Part shown: in pieces, positions 9,133 to 15,777 of the stretch
Layout of the letters: every line of letters begins with the position of its first letter
Numbering within the stretch: position 1 is the first letter of the stretch
Assembly: GCF_000266885.1 (NCBI RefSeq)
Contig: NC_018020.1
Span: forward strand, 930,001-994,000
Direction: 5' to 3'
Length of the DNA: 64,000 bases
Source of the DNA: Turneriella parva DSM 21527
Lineage (GTDB): Bacteria > Spirochaetota > Leptospiria > Turneriellales > Turneriellaceae
Translations under genes and position numbers: made by a program
Notes under the pieces: generated by a model
The model's input: only the letters and a program-made list of their open reading frames with translations
Told to the model about the DNA's origin: nothing
Database searches by the model: none

Positions 9133-9585
9133 TCATGGCCGCACTCTTTTCAGATAATCTTCGAGCCGGTTAAACATATTCGACCAGCCGCCGTTATTGG
9201 CATCGCGCTGCGAAACTGCAGTGAATGGCGCCTGGCGAAAATGCATGCGTGTCTTGCCGCCCTCGTCAAAGAAACGAATCGTGACAACGTTTTCAACACC
9301 CATGTCGCCTTCGGCTTCCCACACGAAAGTAAACTCGAGAAGTTCGTAAGGTTTAACCTGGCGAAAGACTCCATGCTGCCACAGGTCGCCGCCATAAACC
9401 TCTGAATCGAGGCAGCAACGCCAGGCCCCACCGGGCCGAATGTCCATGTTGACCTGTTTGGCGGGGCAGAACGTCGGGCCCCACCACTCAAGCATACCTT
9501 CGGTCGTCGTCCAAACCCTGAAAACGAGCTCTCGGGGAGCATCAAAGACACGTTCGATAACGAGTTCAGAATCGGCGGTGACCAT
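9133..9585 (-). CDS. SRPBCC/AHSA1 domain protein 2
   Basis: A 150-residue AHSA1-type protein with the N-terminal strand ELVIERVFDAPRELVFRVWT, the EWWGPTF motif near residue 33, the MDIRPGGAWR strand and a C-terminal helix ending FNRLEDYLKR. This is the classical layout for the family. It is 15 bases downstream of a DoxX-like gene. It is one of five SRPBCC proteins in this run. The paralogues are clearly diverged from one another, which suggests separate ligands rather than recent duplication. Confidence 0.92.
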   Translation of the reverse strand: MVTADSELVIERVFDAPRELVFRVWTTTEGMLEWWGPTFCPAKQVNMDIRPGGAWRCCLDSEVYGGDLWQHGVFRQVKPYELLEFTFVWEAEGDMGVENVVTIRFFDEGGKTRMHFRQAPFTAVSQRDANNGGWSNMFNRLEDYLKRVRP

Positions 9586-9600
9586 TTTCTGTAATCTAAT

Positions 9601-9990
9601 TCAGATCAGAGGCCCTGCAAACCGACGGCTTGCTGGCCGAAAGTGCCATGACAACGCAGCGACAACCAGAAAGGCCAGCGGAAATACGACATGTTCAGTG
9701 CCAAAGTTGACCATGTAGTTTGAAAACGCTGCACCGGTCAGGTTTATCAAGATGCCAGCGTAGGCCCATTCTTTGAATAGCGGCGTACGCGGTATCACCA
9801 GAACGACCGCGGCGATCAGTTTCCACACACCGAGCAGCGAGAAAAAGAAAAGGGGATATCCTGCTTTCTGTGCGCCTTCGACAACCTGCGGGCCCTGCTG
9901 CAGGTACATGACACCTGCCATCGCATAGTTGCCGGCGAGCGGCACAGTAAACACCCAATACGCTATCAACCTGATTTTTTCTTTGTTCAT
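9601..9990 (-). CDS. DoxX-like membrane protein 1
   Basis: A 129-residue integral membrane protein with four hydrophobic segments (about residues 8-28, 45-65, 75-95, 98-115) and the GVWKLIAAVVLVIPR stretch typical of DoxX-like proteins. Bacterial DoxX-family proteins are often encoded with SRPBCC and ArsR genes; their biochemical role is not settled. Its ATG overlaps the stop of the upstream DUF1801 gene by 4 bases. Confidence 0.88.
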   Translation of the reverse strand: MNKEKIRLIAYWVFTVPLAGNYAMAGVMYLQQGPQVVEGAQKAGYPLFFFSLLGVWKLIAAVVLVIPRTPLFKEWAYAGILINLTGAAFSNYMVNFGTEHVVFPLAFLVVAALSWHFRPASRRFAGPLI

Positions 9991-10718
9991 TTGTTTTCTC
10001 CGTTTATTTTGTTTGAGGATTTCATGGTTTCACGAAGCTTTGTCTGTCGTAAGTTTTGCGCCACCCTATACTCCACGATTCGTTTAACCAATGCCACCGG
10101 CAGTGGCTTTTCAGCAGTGAAGCGAATGGTCGAGCCGGCTGCCTTGAACGGTTTGAGTTCAGATGCAAAATGCTTCAGTAGCCCTTTATCAATCCCGATC
10201 AGCGAGGCGTGGCTTTTGAAGGCTGCCCAGTGGATAAGCGGACCATTCAGTTTGTAAGTGGGTATGCCGTAGCTGATTTTCTCTTCAGCTTTGGGCGCTG
10301 CCCCGCGAATCGTGGCACGCATCGCTCTTAGAACATCGCGCATGGGGCGCGGCAAAGTTGCAAGATATGCGTTTACCGTAGCTGCTCCAACTGGCTTCTC
10401 TCGGCGCGAGTTGCTCTTCGTTATGCCTGGTTTCAGATTTTTGGGGTTTGTATTGAATGCCAGTCTATGCTTTCTCATAACAACTTTGAGGGCGAGCATC
10501 GCCTTAGGCCCCATGCCGTGTAACGCCATTAGATCCGGCTCGCGCCAGCGGGCCAGATCGCGCAGTGTCGCGATGCCTGCGTTGGCGAGGGCGCGCTGCG
10601 CCGGTGAACCCAATTTGGGAAAATCATCATTGCGTTTTTTCGCCCTCTCACAAACTGGACAAACCGGGCAGTCGCTCGATTTTTCAAAGGAGTGGCCGTT
10701 GGCACAGACTTTTTTCAT
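9987..10718 (-). CDS. Zinc-ribbon/helix-hairpin-helix/DUF1801 fusion protein
   Basis: A three-part protein of 243 residues. Residues 1-30 carry a Cys/His-rich segment (CANGHSF...CPVCPVCE). Residues about 35-85 form a helix-hairpin-helix region (LANAGIATLRDL...LHGMGPKAM) like that of the RNA polymerase alpha C-terminal domain. Residues about 100-230 are a DUF1801/YdhG-like domain (TLPRPMRDVLRAMRATI, SYGIPTYKL). I chose ATG 10718 over the longer frame to 10859 because MKKVCANGH is the recognisable start of such proteins and because it forms an ATGA overlap with the upstream gene. DUF1801 proteins have an SRPBCC-free, YdhG fold of unknown activity. Function is unknown. Confidence 0.85.
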   Translation of the reverse strand: MKKVCANGHSFEKSSDCPVCPVCERAKKRNDDFPKLGSPAQRALANAGIATLRDLARWREPDLMALHGMGPKAMLALKVVMRKHRLAFNTNPKNLKPGITKSNSRREKPVGAATVNAYLATLPRPMRDVLRAMRATIRGAAPKAEEKISYGIPTYKLNGPLIHWAAFKSHASLIGIDKGLLKHFASELKPFKAAGSTIRFTAEKPLPVALVKRIVEYRVAQNLRQTKLRETMKSSNKINGENK

Positions 10719-11002
10719 CGGTCGGGTAAAATTCCCTTCGTAAAGGCAAGGCGTAACTTGGCAGGCTTGATCTCGATATCCAGTAATTTCATCAGAAACT
10801 CCATACGCTTCTCTCGCGTCGCAGTGGTTTTCGCTGAGCCCAGTCTCTGCAAAAACCATTTTCGGGCATCAGAAATCTTGCGCGGCGCGCTGTCGATAAA
10901 ACCAAAGCAAAGGCATTCTTCGACATGGTTCTCAACGAACCATGTTCTGAGCGCCTGCCGATTGGCGAAGTAGAGGCTTTCTGCGTTTTCCAGTTTTGAC
11001 AC
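10715..11002 (-). CDS. Miniature YdeI/OmpD-associated family protein
   Basis: A 95-residue protein whose two ends match the YdeI family: an N-terminal YFANRQALRTWFVENH segment and LCFGFIDS, and a C-terminal SAKTTATREKRMEFLMKLLD helix. As recalled, the family is normally about 150-190 residues, with long segments after the NH motif and after FGWIDS. Both are missing here without a frame break, so this looks like an internally shortened member. It may be a decaying gene or a compact variant. It is packed 1 base from the acetyltransferase gene and overlaps the DUF1801 gene, so translation is probably kept for coupling. Confidence 0.7.
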   Translation of the reverse strand: MSKLENAESLYFANRQALRTWFVENHVEECLCFGFIDSAPRKISDARKWFLQRLGSAKTTATREKRMEFLMKLLDIEIKPAKLRLAFTKGILPDR

Positions 11003-11003
11003 G

Positions 11004-11486
11004 TTAATCTATAGCGATATCGTAATGAAAAACATCTTCTCGCTCACCCATTGATTCATAAAGCTGCCGCGCCGGAAAATCTTCTGCGTTTTTGTCGGCT
11101 TGAACATATATTACCCATGCACCAATATCAGCGGCGATTTTCTTGAGTTCAACAATAAGCGACCGCGCAATGCCGCGGCGCCTGAATTGCTCAAGCACCG
11201 CGAGATCGTAAATATACACTTCGCTGCGCTCCTTTTCAAATTTATCGAGCACGTAGGCGACGAGACCACCGGCCATTTTTCCTTCGACTAGAGTAACGAG
11301 GGCAATGACATGCGGTTTGGCCAGCAGTGCCTGCAGATAAGCATCTGATGGCGGCGCCTGCTGGTAGTGGACGGCATCGTCGAAGGCCTCGGCAAAGAGC
11401 CGGTTGAGCTCGCGGAATGCACCGACATCGCCACGCCCCAGTCGGCGGACGGCAAAGGTTAAGTTTGTGGCCGGCGCATTACTCAT
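11004..11486 (-). CDS. GNAT acetyltransferase resembling AAC(3)-I aminoglycoside 3-N-acetyltransferases
   Basis: A 160-residue GNAT protein. The VYIYDLAVLEQFRRRGIARSLI stretch (strand 4 plus the acetyl-CoA loop) and the later GAWVIYVQAD segment closely resemble AAC(3)-I enzymes, which acetylate the 3-amino group of aminoglycosides. The N-terminal FAEAFDDAVHYQQ...YLQALLAKPHVIALV block fits the same group. The resemblance is from memory, so the substrate is an inference; environmental relatives may acetylate other amines. It lies in the middle of the ArsR-headed gene run, 25 bases after a VOC remnant and 1 base before the YdeI-like gene. Confidence 0.82.
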   Translation of the reverse strand: MSNAPATNLTFAVRRLGRGDVGAFRELNRLFAEAFDDAVHYQQAPPSDAYLQALLAKPHVIALVTLVEGKMAGGLVAYVLDKFEKERSEVYIYDLAVLEQFRRRGIARSLIVELKKIAADIGAWVIYVQADKNAEDFPARQLYESMGEREDVFHYDIAID

Positions 11487-11511
11487 GGAAATTGGTCGTC
11501 CGGCAGCGGAA

Positions 11512-11625
11512 TCAATTACTCGGAATATTAATCATCCAGCCGATGCCGAACTTATCCCTGAAGCATCCCCAATAATCGCCCCACGGCATGTCAGCGATCG
11601 CCATCTCGACAGTGTTGAGTCTCAT
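11512..11625 (-). pseudogene. C-terminal remnant of a PhnB/VOC-family protein
   Basis: A 37-codon frame beginning MRLNTVEMAIADMP and reading WGDYWGCFRDKFGIGWMIN matches the last strand and conserved WGD...DKFGxxWM end of PhnB-like VOC (glyoxalase fold) proteins. The preceding roughly 100 residues of the domain are absent; instead the DoxX gene ends here with an ATGA overlap. It therefore looks like a gene truncated by deletion up to the DoxX stop. A complete PhnB-like gene survives at 13379-13996. Confidence 0.7.
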
Positions 11626-12026
11626 GGTTTTCTCAATGGGAGAAAATTGCGGAATTCCGGCATGCGCAAATAGAGCCCCAGCCAGATGAGAATACCGAAA
11701 TAGACCGGGAAAAGTATGTGGCTTGGCCATGGATTCATGATGCGCACGTGCGCTGAAACCGCCCCGCCGAGATACCCCGTGAGAAGAATCGCCCCGAGAA
11801 TCGCGGTGCGCGGTACCGCATAGAGCAGAACACAGACCAGTAGCGTCGCGCCAATGCCCGGCATGATGTTCATCGGGTACGCGAGCTTCGCCGAATCGGC
11901 CAGCGCTTCGGGTGGCATCTTGTCGAGAAAGAATTTGAGTACGCCGTCAAAGGTGAGGAATGCAATCGCGAGGCCGCTCATTATCCAGCCGGCCCAAAAA
12001 GCTCTTCTTGTCGGTGTTATGTTCAT
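11622..12026 (-). CDS. DoxX-like membrane protein 2
   Basis: A 134-residue membrane protein with four hydrophobic segments and the LLTGYLGGAVSAHVR motif typical of DoxX-like proteins. It is longer and clearly different from the DoxX-like protein at 9601-9990, though both belong to the same broad family. It starts 13 bases after the DUF1428 gene and ends by overlapping the VOC remnant. The juxtaposition of a DoxX, a VOC and SRPBCC genes behind an ArsR regulator is seen in many bacterial genomes, but no shared pathway has been established. Confidence 0.88.
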   Translation of the reverse strand: MNITPTRRAFWAGWIMSGLAIAFLTFDGVLKFFLDKMPPEALADSAKLAYPMNIMPGIGATLLVCVLLYAVPRTAILGAILLTGYLGGAVSAHVRIMNPWPSHILFPVYFGILIWLGLYLRMPEFRNFLPLRKP

Positions 12027-12039
12027 TGGTGTTTCTCTC

Positions 12040-12399
12040 CTATGTATTATCAGTATCTGAAAAAACGGAAAAGCCCCCGAAAATCAGGCGGGCACCGCTG
12101 AACGGCAGTCCCCCGGCCGGGGCCATACGCGGGTCATTCATGATTTTCTGGTTACCTGCATCGCGGGTAGCCTTGTCGGGCCATTCAATCCAGGAAAAAA
12201 CAACACCCTCGTCTGCTTCGGCAATCACGGCCGTGCGAAAGTCGTTGATCTTGCCTTTCTGCAAGTCATCGTTCCATGCCTCGACCACACGCAGTGCACC
12301 GCATTCTAGATAGAGTGCCTTAGCCATCCTGGCCATTTCGAAGTAGGCATCTTTCTTCGCCAACGGCACTGGAATAACGAATCCGTCAATGTAGCTCAT
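12040..12399 (-). CDS. DUF1428 family protein
   Basis: A 119-residue dimeric alpha/beta-barrel (ABM-like) protein. It begins MSYIDGFVIPVP and carries the conserved AYFEMARMAKALYLECGALRVVE and VVFSWIEWPDKATRDAGN segments, which identify DUF1428. The longer frame to 12462 was rejected because MSYIDGF is the normal family start and lies 1 base after the upstream stop. The gene ends with TAG. Function is unknown; some relatives of the fold are monooxygenases, but no catalytic residue can be assigned here. Confidence 0.92.
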   Translation of the reverse strand: MSYIDGFVIPVPLAKKDAYFEMARMAKALYLECGALRVVEAWNDDLQKGKINDFRTAVIAEADEGVVFSWIEWPDKATRDAGNQKIMNDPRMAPAGGLPFSGARLIFGGFSVFSDTDNT

Positions 12400-12400
12400 G

Positions 12401-12877
12401 TCATCCCCCCATCGTCTTGGTATAGGCCACGAGCTGGTCTGCTGCCACCGCCCAGCCGTCATAGAAGCCCATCTTCTCGTGCTGCTCAGTCGCCTCAGGT
12501 GTCCAGTGCCTCGCTATGCCGCGGTAATTGGTCTTGCCATTACCCGAATCTTCAAACTCGAGCACGATTGTCGTCAGCATGGGATTTGCCCCGGGATTCG
12601 GATACCAGCCGGTCCTGAAGGCATTGGTCCAAACCAAACGCGATTCGGGCACGATTTCGAGAAACACTCCGTCGTTGGGGAATTTTTCACCCTCTGGCGA
12701 TTGCATCACATTGAAAAATTCGCCGCCCGGCCGCAGGTCGATACGGCAATCAACCACTTTCCAGGGTGCGGGGCAAAACCAGGGCATGAGGTGCTTGGGT
12801 TCGGTCCAGCAGCGCCAGACGAGGTTTCTCGGTGCATCGAGTACGCGTTCTAATTTTAGTTCGAAATTCTTTTCCAT
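12401..12877 (-). CDS. SRPBCC/AHSA1 domain protein 3
   Basis: A 158-residue SRPBCC protein. It has the family opening LERVLDAPRNLVWRCWTEPKHL, a WFCPAPWKVVDCRIDLRPGGEF core and the C-terminal KMGFYDGWAVAADQLVAYTK helix that lines the cavity entrance. Cys residues in the core strand are unusual compared with the neighbouring copies. It is separated by 3 bases from SRPBCC protein 4 and by 1 base from DUF1428, so it is surely co-transcribed. Ligand and role are unknown. Confidence 0.92.
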   Translation of the reverse strand: MEKNFELKLERVLDAPRNLVWRCWTEPKHLMPWFCPAPWKVVDCRIDLRPGGEFFNVMQSPEGEKFPNDGVFLEIVPESRLVWTNAFRTGWYPNPGANPMLTTIVLEFEDSGNGKTNYRGIARHWTPEATEQHEKMGFYDGWAVAADQLVAYTKTMGG

Positions 12878-12880
12878 GAT

Positions 12881-13363
12881 TCAATCCTTTGATTTCTTCG
12901 CAACAAATGCCGCCAGTTTGTCGAGTGTCTGCATGCCGAATTCGACCGCGCCGAAACCAATCACCGCAGCGCGCCGCTCGGCCGTTGGGTGCAACTGCCG
13001 CAGCGAGACTACGGTCTTCTTGTTTTGCTGCTCATCGAGCGTAATGGTGACGAAGAACCGACCGGGGTCGTCATCGACGTCAGAGCCGTGGTGAAAGGCA
13101 ATGTGGTCGAATGGTGATATTTCAGCATATTCAATGCGGTTGCCATAAATGGTGCCATCGGGCCCTTTAAATTCAAAACGCCAGCGGCCACCGACCTTGA
13201 AGTCGAATTCGAACGTGGTAGTAGTGAACCCAGCGGGGCCGAACCATTCGCCGAGTGCTTCGGCTGTTGAGAAAGCCTCAAAGACCATTTTCTTCTCGGC
13301 CGCAATGACGCGCGTCAGCACAATTTCGCGATTAAGAAGTTCGCGATAGTTAATGTTTTCCAT
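12881..13363 (-). CDS. SRPBCC/AHSA1 domain protein 4
   Basis: A 160-residue AHSA1 protein. It begins with a short leader before the family strand IVLTRVIAAEKKMVFEAF and has the WFGPAGFTTTTFEFDFKVGGRWRF core and a C-terminal helix GMQTLDKLAAFV. It resembles SRPBCC protein 1 most closely in the core, where both have a Pro-Asp/Asn-Gly loop. The palindromic repeat fused to the end of the upstream PhnB-like gene ends 15 bases before its ATG. Confidence 0.92.
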   Translation of the reverse strand: MENINYRELLNREIVLTRVIAAEKKMVFEAFSTAEALGEWFGPAGFTTTTFEFDFKVGGRWRFEFKGPDGTIYGNRIEYAEISPFDHIAFHHGSDVDDDPGRFFVTITLDEQQNKKTVVSLRQLHPTAERRAAVIGFGAVEFGMQTLDKLAAFVAKKSKD

Positions 13364-13376
13364 ACTTTCCCGTTTG

Positions 13377-13463
13377 CCTCACCCCCGCGCCGAAGCGCTC
13401 CCCCTCTCCTTAAGGTGACCCGTTTCGGGTCTCCGTCTTCGGAGAGGGGGTTGGGGGGTGAGG
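13377..13463. repeat. GC-rich palindromic repeat, copy E, forming a protein tail
   Basis: An 87-base element. Outer arms are CCTCACCCCC and GGGGGGTGAGG, inner arms CCCCTCTCC and GGAGAGGGG, and the centre is AAGGTGACCC/GGGTCTCC-like. Its sequence differs from copies A-D but the architecture is the same. It lies at the 3' end of the PhnB-like gene and is translated as that protein's last 27 or so residues. Confidence 0.8.
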
Positions 13464-13996
13464 TTAACCGCTGCTTTCAACGCAGCGATATCAATTTTTC
13501 TCATCTTCAACATGGCCTGCTGCGCGCGGTCAGCAATTGCCTTATCTTTATGTGAGATAAGTTTGAGCAAAATATTCGGCGTTACCTGCCATGAGAGGCC
13601 AAACTTATCTTTCACCCAACCACACATGCTCTCTTCACCGCCGTCGGCCGTGAGCGCATTCCAGTAGTAATCGACTTCCTTTTGCGTTTCCACGCTGATC
13701 ATGAACGACACACCCCAGTTAAACTTGAAATTCGGATGATCGCCGCCGTTGTACGAGAAGAACCGTTGGCCATTGAGCACAAAGTCTGCCTGCATCGGGT
13801 TCGCGCTGAGTATCTTTGAATTCTTGAAAATCTTAGCGTAAAATCTGGCTGCTTCTTCGGGGTTCGCGTTGAACATCAAAAACGGTGTAATCTGGTGAGG
13901 TTTCGCTCCAACATACTTGAGCCCTGTGGCGCCGCTTTTAGATTTAGGTGCCGCCACTTTTTTTGCAGGCTTTTTCTTTGCCTTTTTCGTTGCCAT
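13379..13996 (-). CDS. PhnB-like VOC domain protein with repeat-derived C-terminal tail
   Basis: A 205-residue protein. Residues 1-25 are Lys/Ala-rich (KKAKKKPAKKVAAPKSK), like a nucleic-acid-binding or disordered tail. Residues about 27-178 are a PhnB-like VOC domain (ITPFLMFNANPEEAARFY, RFFSYNGG, then WGVSFMISVETQKEVDYYWNAL and DKFGLSWQVTP), ending with the DIAALKAA helix where such proteins normally stop. Residues about 179-205 (LTPQPPLRRRRPETG...) are encoded by palindromic repeat E. The start touches the stop of SRPBCC gene 5. Metal-binding residues of true glyoxalases are not evident, so no reaction is claimed. Confidence 0.88.
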   Translation of the reverse strand: MATKKAKKKPAKKVAAPKSKSGATGLKYVGAKPHQITPFLMFNANPEEAARFYAKIFKNSKILSANPMQADFVLNGQRFFSYNGGDHPNFKFNWGVSFMISVETQKEVDYYWNALTADGGEESMCGWVKDKFGLSWQVTPNILLKLISHKDKAIADRAQQAMLKMRKIDIAALKAAVNLTPQPPLRRRRPETGHLKERGSASARG

Positions 13997-14412
13997 CAGT
14001 TTGCCTCCGTGTATTTTTTGAAATTGTCCAGAATCGCCTGCCAGCCGCCCTTCTGCATCTCGACGGGATTTTCTGACTCAGCCTCAAAAACGGTGACAAT
14101 GCGGGTTTTGCCCCCGACCTCGGCGAAATCGGTTTCGACCTTACGGCCGTCGGCGATGGTATAGACGATGCGTTTATGGTCGATAACTTCATCGTACGTC
14201 GCCTCAAAATCAAAACCAAAACTGCCGTCTTTGGCCTCCATGCGTGATTTCAACTTACCGCCGGCGCGCAGGTCATTTTCAGCGCTCGGGCATTGCCACG
14301 ATTCGTGCGCAAAATTCCATTGCGTGATGTGCTGCGGCTTATTATAGTAATCCCAAACTTTTTGCACCGGGGCAGCGACCTGCACCTCAATGGTGATTAT
14401 TGTTTTGTCCAT
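13996..14412 (-). CDS. SRPBCC domain protein 5
   Basis: A 138-residue polyketide-cyclase/AHSA1-like protein with ITIEVQVAAPVQKVWDYYNKPQHITQW, the FDFEATYDEVIDHKRIVYTI core and a C-terminal GGWQAILDNFKKY helix. This version has WNFAHESWQCPSAENDL in place of the WWGP motif, marking the subgroup often described as SRPBCC family proteins next to ArsR regulators. It starts 3 bases after the RibD_C-like gene and shares a base with the PhnB-like gene, supporting tight translational coupling. Confidence 0.92.
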   Translation of the reverse strand: MDKTIITIEVQVAAPVQKVWDYYNKPQHITQWNFAHESWQCPSAENDLRAGGKLKSRMEAKDGSFGFDFEATYDEVIDHKRIVYTIADGRKVETDFAEVGGKTRIVTVFEAESENPVEMQKGGWQAILDNFKKYTEAN

Positions 14413-14415
14413 TCT

Positions 14416-15063
14416 TTACTCCTTCTTTGCGAGCAGGTGTAGCGCACCTTCGCCCATGGTATACTCAACTTTCGAAAAACCCAAAGCCGGCAGATCAAGC
14501 CCCTGCAGCAGGCTCTCACCCCTGCCCAAAAGCACCGGCGAAAATGCCAGGTGCATTTCATCAATGGCGCCTGTCTGCAGATATTGCCTGACTGTAGAAA
14601 CGCCGCCACCGATGCGCACATCTTTATTGCCCGCAGCAGCTTTGGCCTGTTGAAGCGCTGACTCAATGCCATCGGTTACAAAGTAGAACGTATTATTGCC
14701 AGCCATACGCAGCGGCTCGCGCTTGTGGTGTGTCAGCACAAAGATCGGCACATGATATGGAGGATTTTCACCCCACCAGCCTTTCCAGTCGTCATTGAGC
14801 CATGAGCCGCGAATCGGTCCAAACATGTTTCGTCCGAGAATCCATGCGCCGACGTTTTCAAAAGATTTTTCAGCGAACGAATTATCTATACCTGTTGTTC
14901 CCTGGTCTGAACCGGCATGCATTGACTGGAAAGTACGCGTGGGAAAAAACCAATTGTGTAATTCCGGGCCACGTTCACCCAGGGGATTTTCCAGGCCCTG
15001 GTTCACGCCAGCTCCGAAACCATCGAGAGAAACCGCAAATGCTGCAACCTTAACCTTACCCAT
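14416..15063 (-). CDS. RibD C-terminal/dihydrofolate-reductase-like protein
   Basis: A 215-residue protein of the RibD_C (DHFR-fold) superfamily. It begins VKVAAFAVSLDGFGAG, has ENVGAWILGRNMFGP, and ends with the nucleotide-binding RIGGGVSTVRQYLQTGAIDEMHLAFSPVLLGRGESLL block. Stand-alone members such as YyaP/YwjB are predicted NADPH-dependent reductases with unknown substrates. It lies between arsR (11-base gap) and SRPBCC protein 5 (3-base gap). True folA activity is unlikely because the folate-binding signature of DHFR is not seen. Confidence 0.88.
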   Translation of the reverse strand: MGKVKVAAFAVSLDGFGAGVNQGLENPLGERGPELHNWFFPTRTFQSMHAGSDQGTTGIDNSFAEKSFENVGAWILGRNMFGPIRGSWLNDDWKGWWGENPPYHVPIFVLTHHKREPLRMAGNNTFYFVTDGIESALQQAKAAAGNKDVRIGGGVSTVRQYLQTGAIDEMHLAFSPVLLGRGESLLQGLDLPALGFSKVEYTMGEGALHLLAKKE

Positions 15064-15074
15064 TGTAGCTCCCC

Positions 15075-15485
15075 CTAAATACCTTCACCTTCAGTGCCGC
15101 CCGTGACACCGGGTTCAGCGCTCGCCTTTATCGCAGGCTGTGCGTCCTTTGCCTGCAGCTTCTGCAAATAAACTTCAAGGCGGTCAAAACTGTCTTCCCA
15201 AAACTTGCGGTACTTCTCGATAAATTCATTCGCCTCTCTGAGCCGCTGCGCTTCGATGCGGCAGCGGCGCCACTGCGCCTCTTTTTCGCGGGTGATGAGC
15301 CCGGCTTTTTCAAGCACCTTAAGATGCTTCGTGATCGCCGGCCCGCTGATCGAAAAGGGTTTCGCGAGCTCTGTCACCGTTGCAGGCCCCTGCCCGAGCC
15401 GCGTGAGCATCGCACGCCGTGTCGGGTCTGCGAGCGCCGCGAACGTGAGGCTCAAATGATCGCCGCCTGAGGTCGTTGTTGTCAT
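15075..15485 (-). CDS. ArsR family transcriptional regulator
   Basis: A 136-residue winged-helix repressor. The core is typical of the ArsR subgroup paired with SRPBCC genes: FAALADPTRRAMLTRLGQGPATVTELAKPF, then the recognition helix SGPAITKHLKVLEKAGLITREKEAQWRRC. The Cys-based ELCVCDL metal site of classical ArsR is absent, so a metal effector is not supported. The C-terminal 25 residues are low in complexity. Its ATG overlaps bolA by 4 bases. Two tandem palindromes upstream of bolA (15778-15809) are good candidates for its autoregulatory operator. Confidence 0.94.
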   Translation of the reverse strand: MTTTTSGGDHLSLTFAALADPTRRAMLTRLGQGPATVTELAKPFSISGPAITKHLKVLEKAGLITREKEAQWRRCRIEAQRLREANEFIEKYRKFWEDSFDRLEVYLQKLQAKDAQPAIKASAEPGVTGGTEGEGI

Positions 15486-15775
15486 GTGGGTGGCCTCGCA
15501 GAAACCTCTTCTATCACAAACGAATGCAGGCCGGCGTCGAATTCGGGTTTGATCGCCTTGAAAATTCGACGCTCGCTCTGCACGCGCGACTCACCGCGAA
15601 AACTGTCGTCGACGATGCGCAGACGGTAATGCGTTTCGCCGCTTTGGCCATGCGCATGGCCGGCATGTTCACGCGAGTCATCAAACAATTGAAAGGCTGC
15701 CGCAGGAAAAGCAGCGCGCAGCAGCTTCTCGAGGCGAACCTGGCGGTTGAATGAGGTGTTTTCTGCCTTTTCCAT
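15482..15775 (-). CDS. bolA: BolA family protein
   Basis: A 97-residue BolA protein. It contains the family core VRLEKLLRAAFPAAAFQLFDDSREHAGHA followed by SGETHYRLRIVDDSFRGESRVQSERRIF and the AGLHSFVIEE end. The conserved His of the C-terminal AGLHS segment and the upstream HAGHA histidines are present; in known members such residues help ligate an Fe-S cluster with monothiol glutaredoxins. BolA is usually found near glutaredoxin or cell-shape genes. Here it is the first gene of the ArsR-headed run, coupled to arsR by an ATGA overlap, which is an unusual setting. Confidence 0.93.
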   Translation of the reverse strand: MEKAENTSFNRQVRLEKLLRAAFPAAAFQLFDDSREHAGHAHGQSGETHYRLRIVDDSFRGESRVQSERRIFKAIKPEFDAGLHSFVIEEVSARPPT

Positions 15776-15777
15776 TA

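Noticed and set aside
9987-10859. Longer 290-residue version of the HhH/DUF1801 protein
   Set aside because: The extra N-terminal 47 residues are encoded by the end of the upstream YdeI-like gene in another frame and have no family support.
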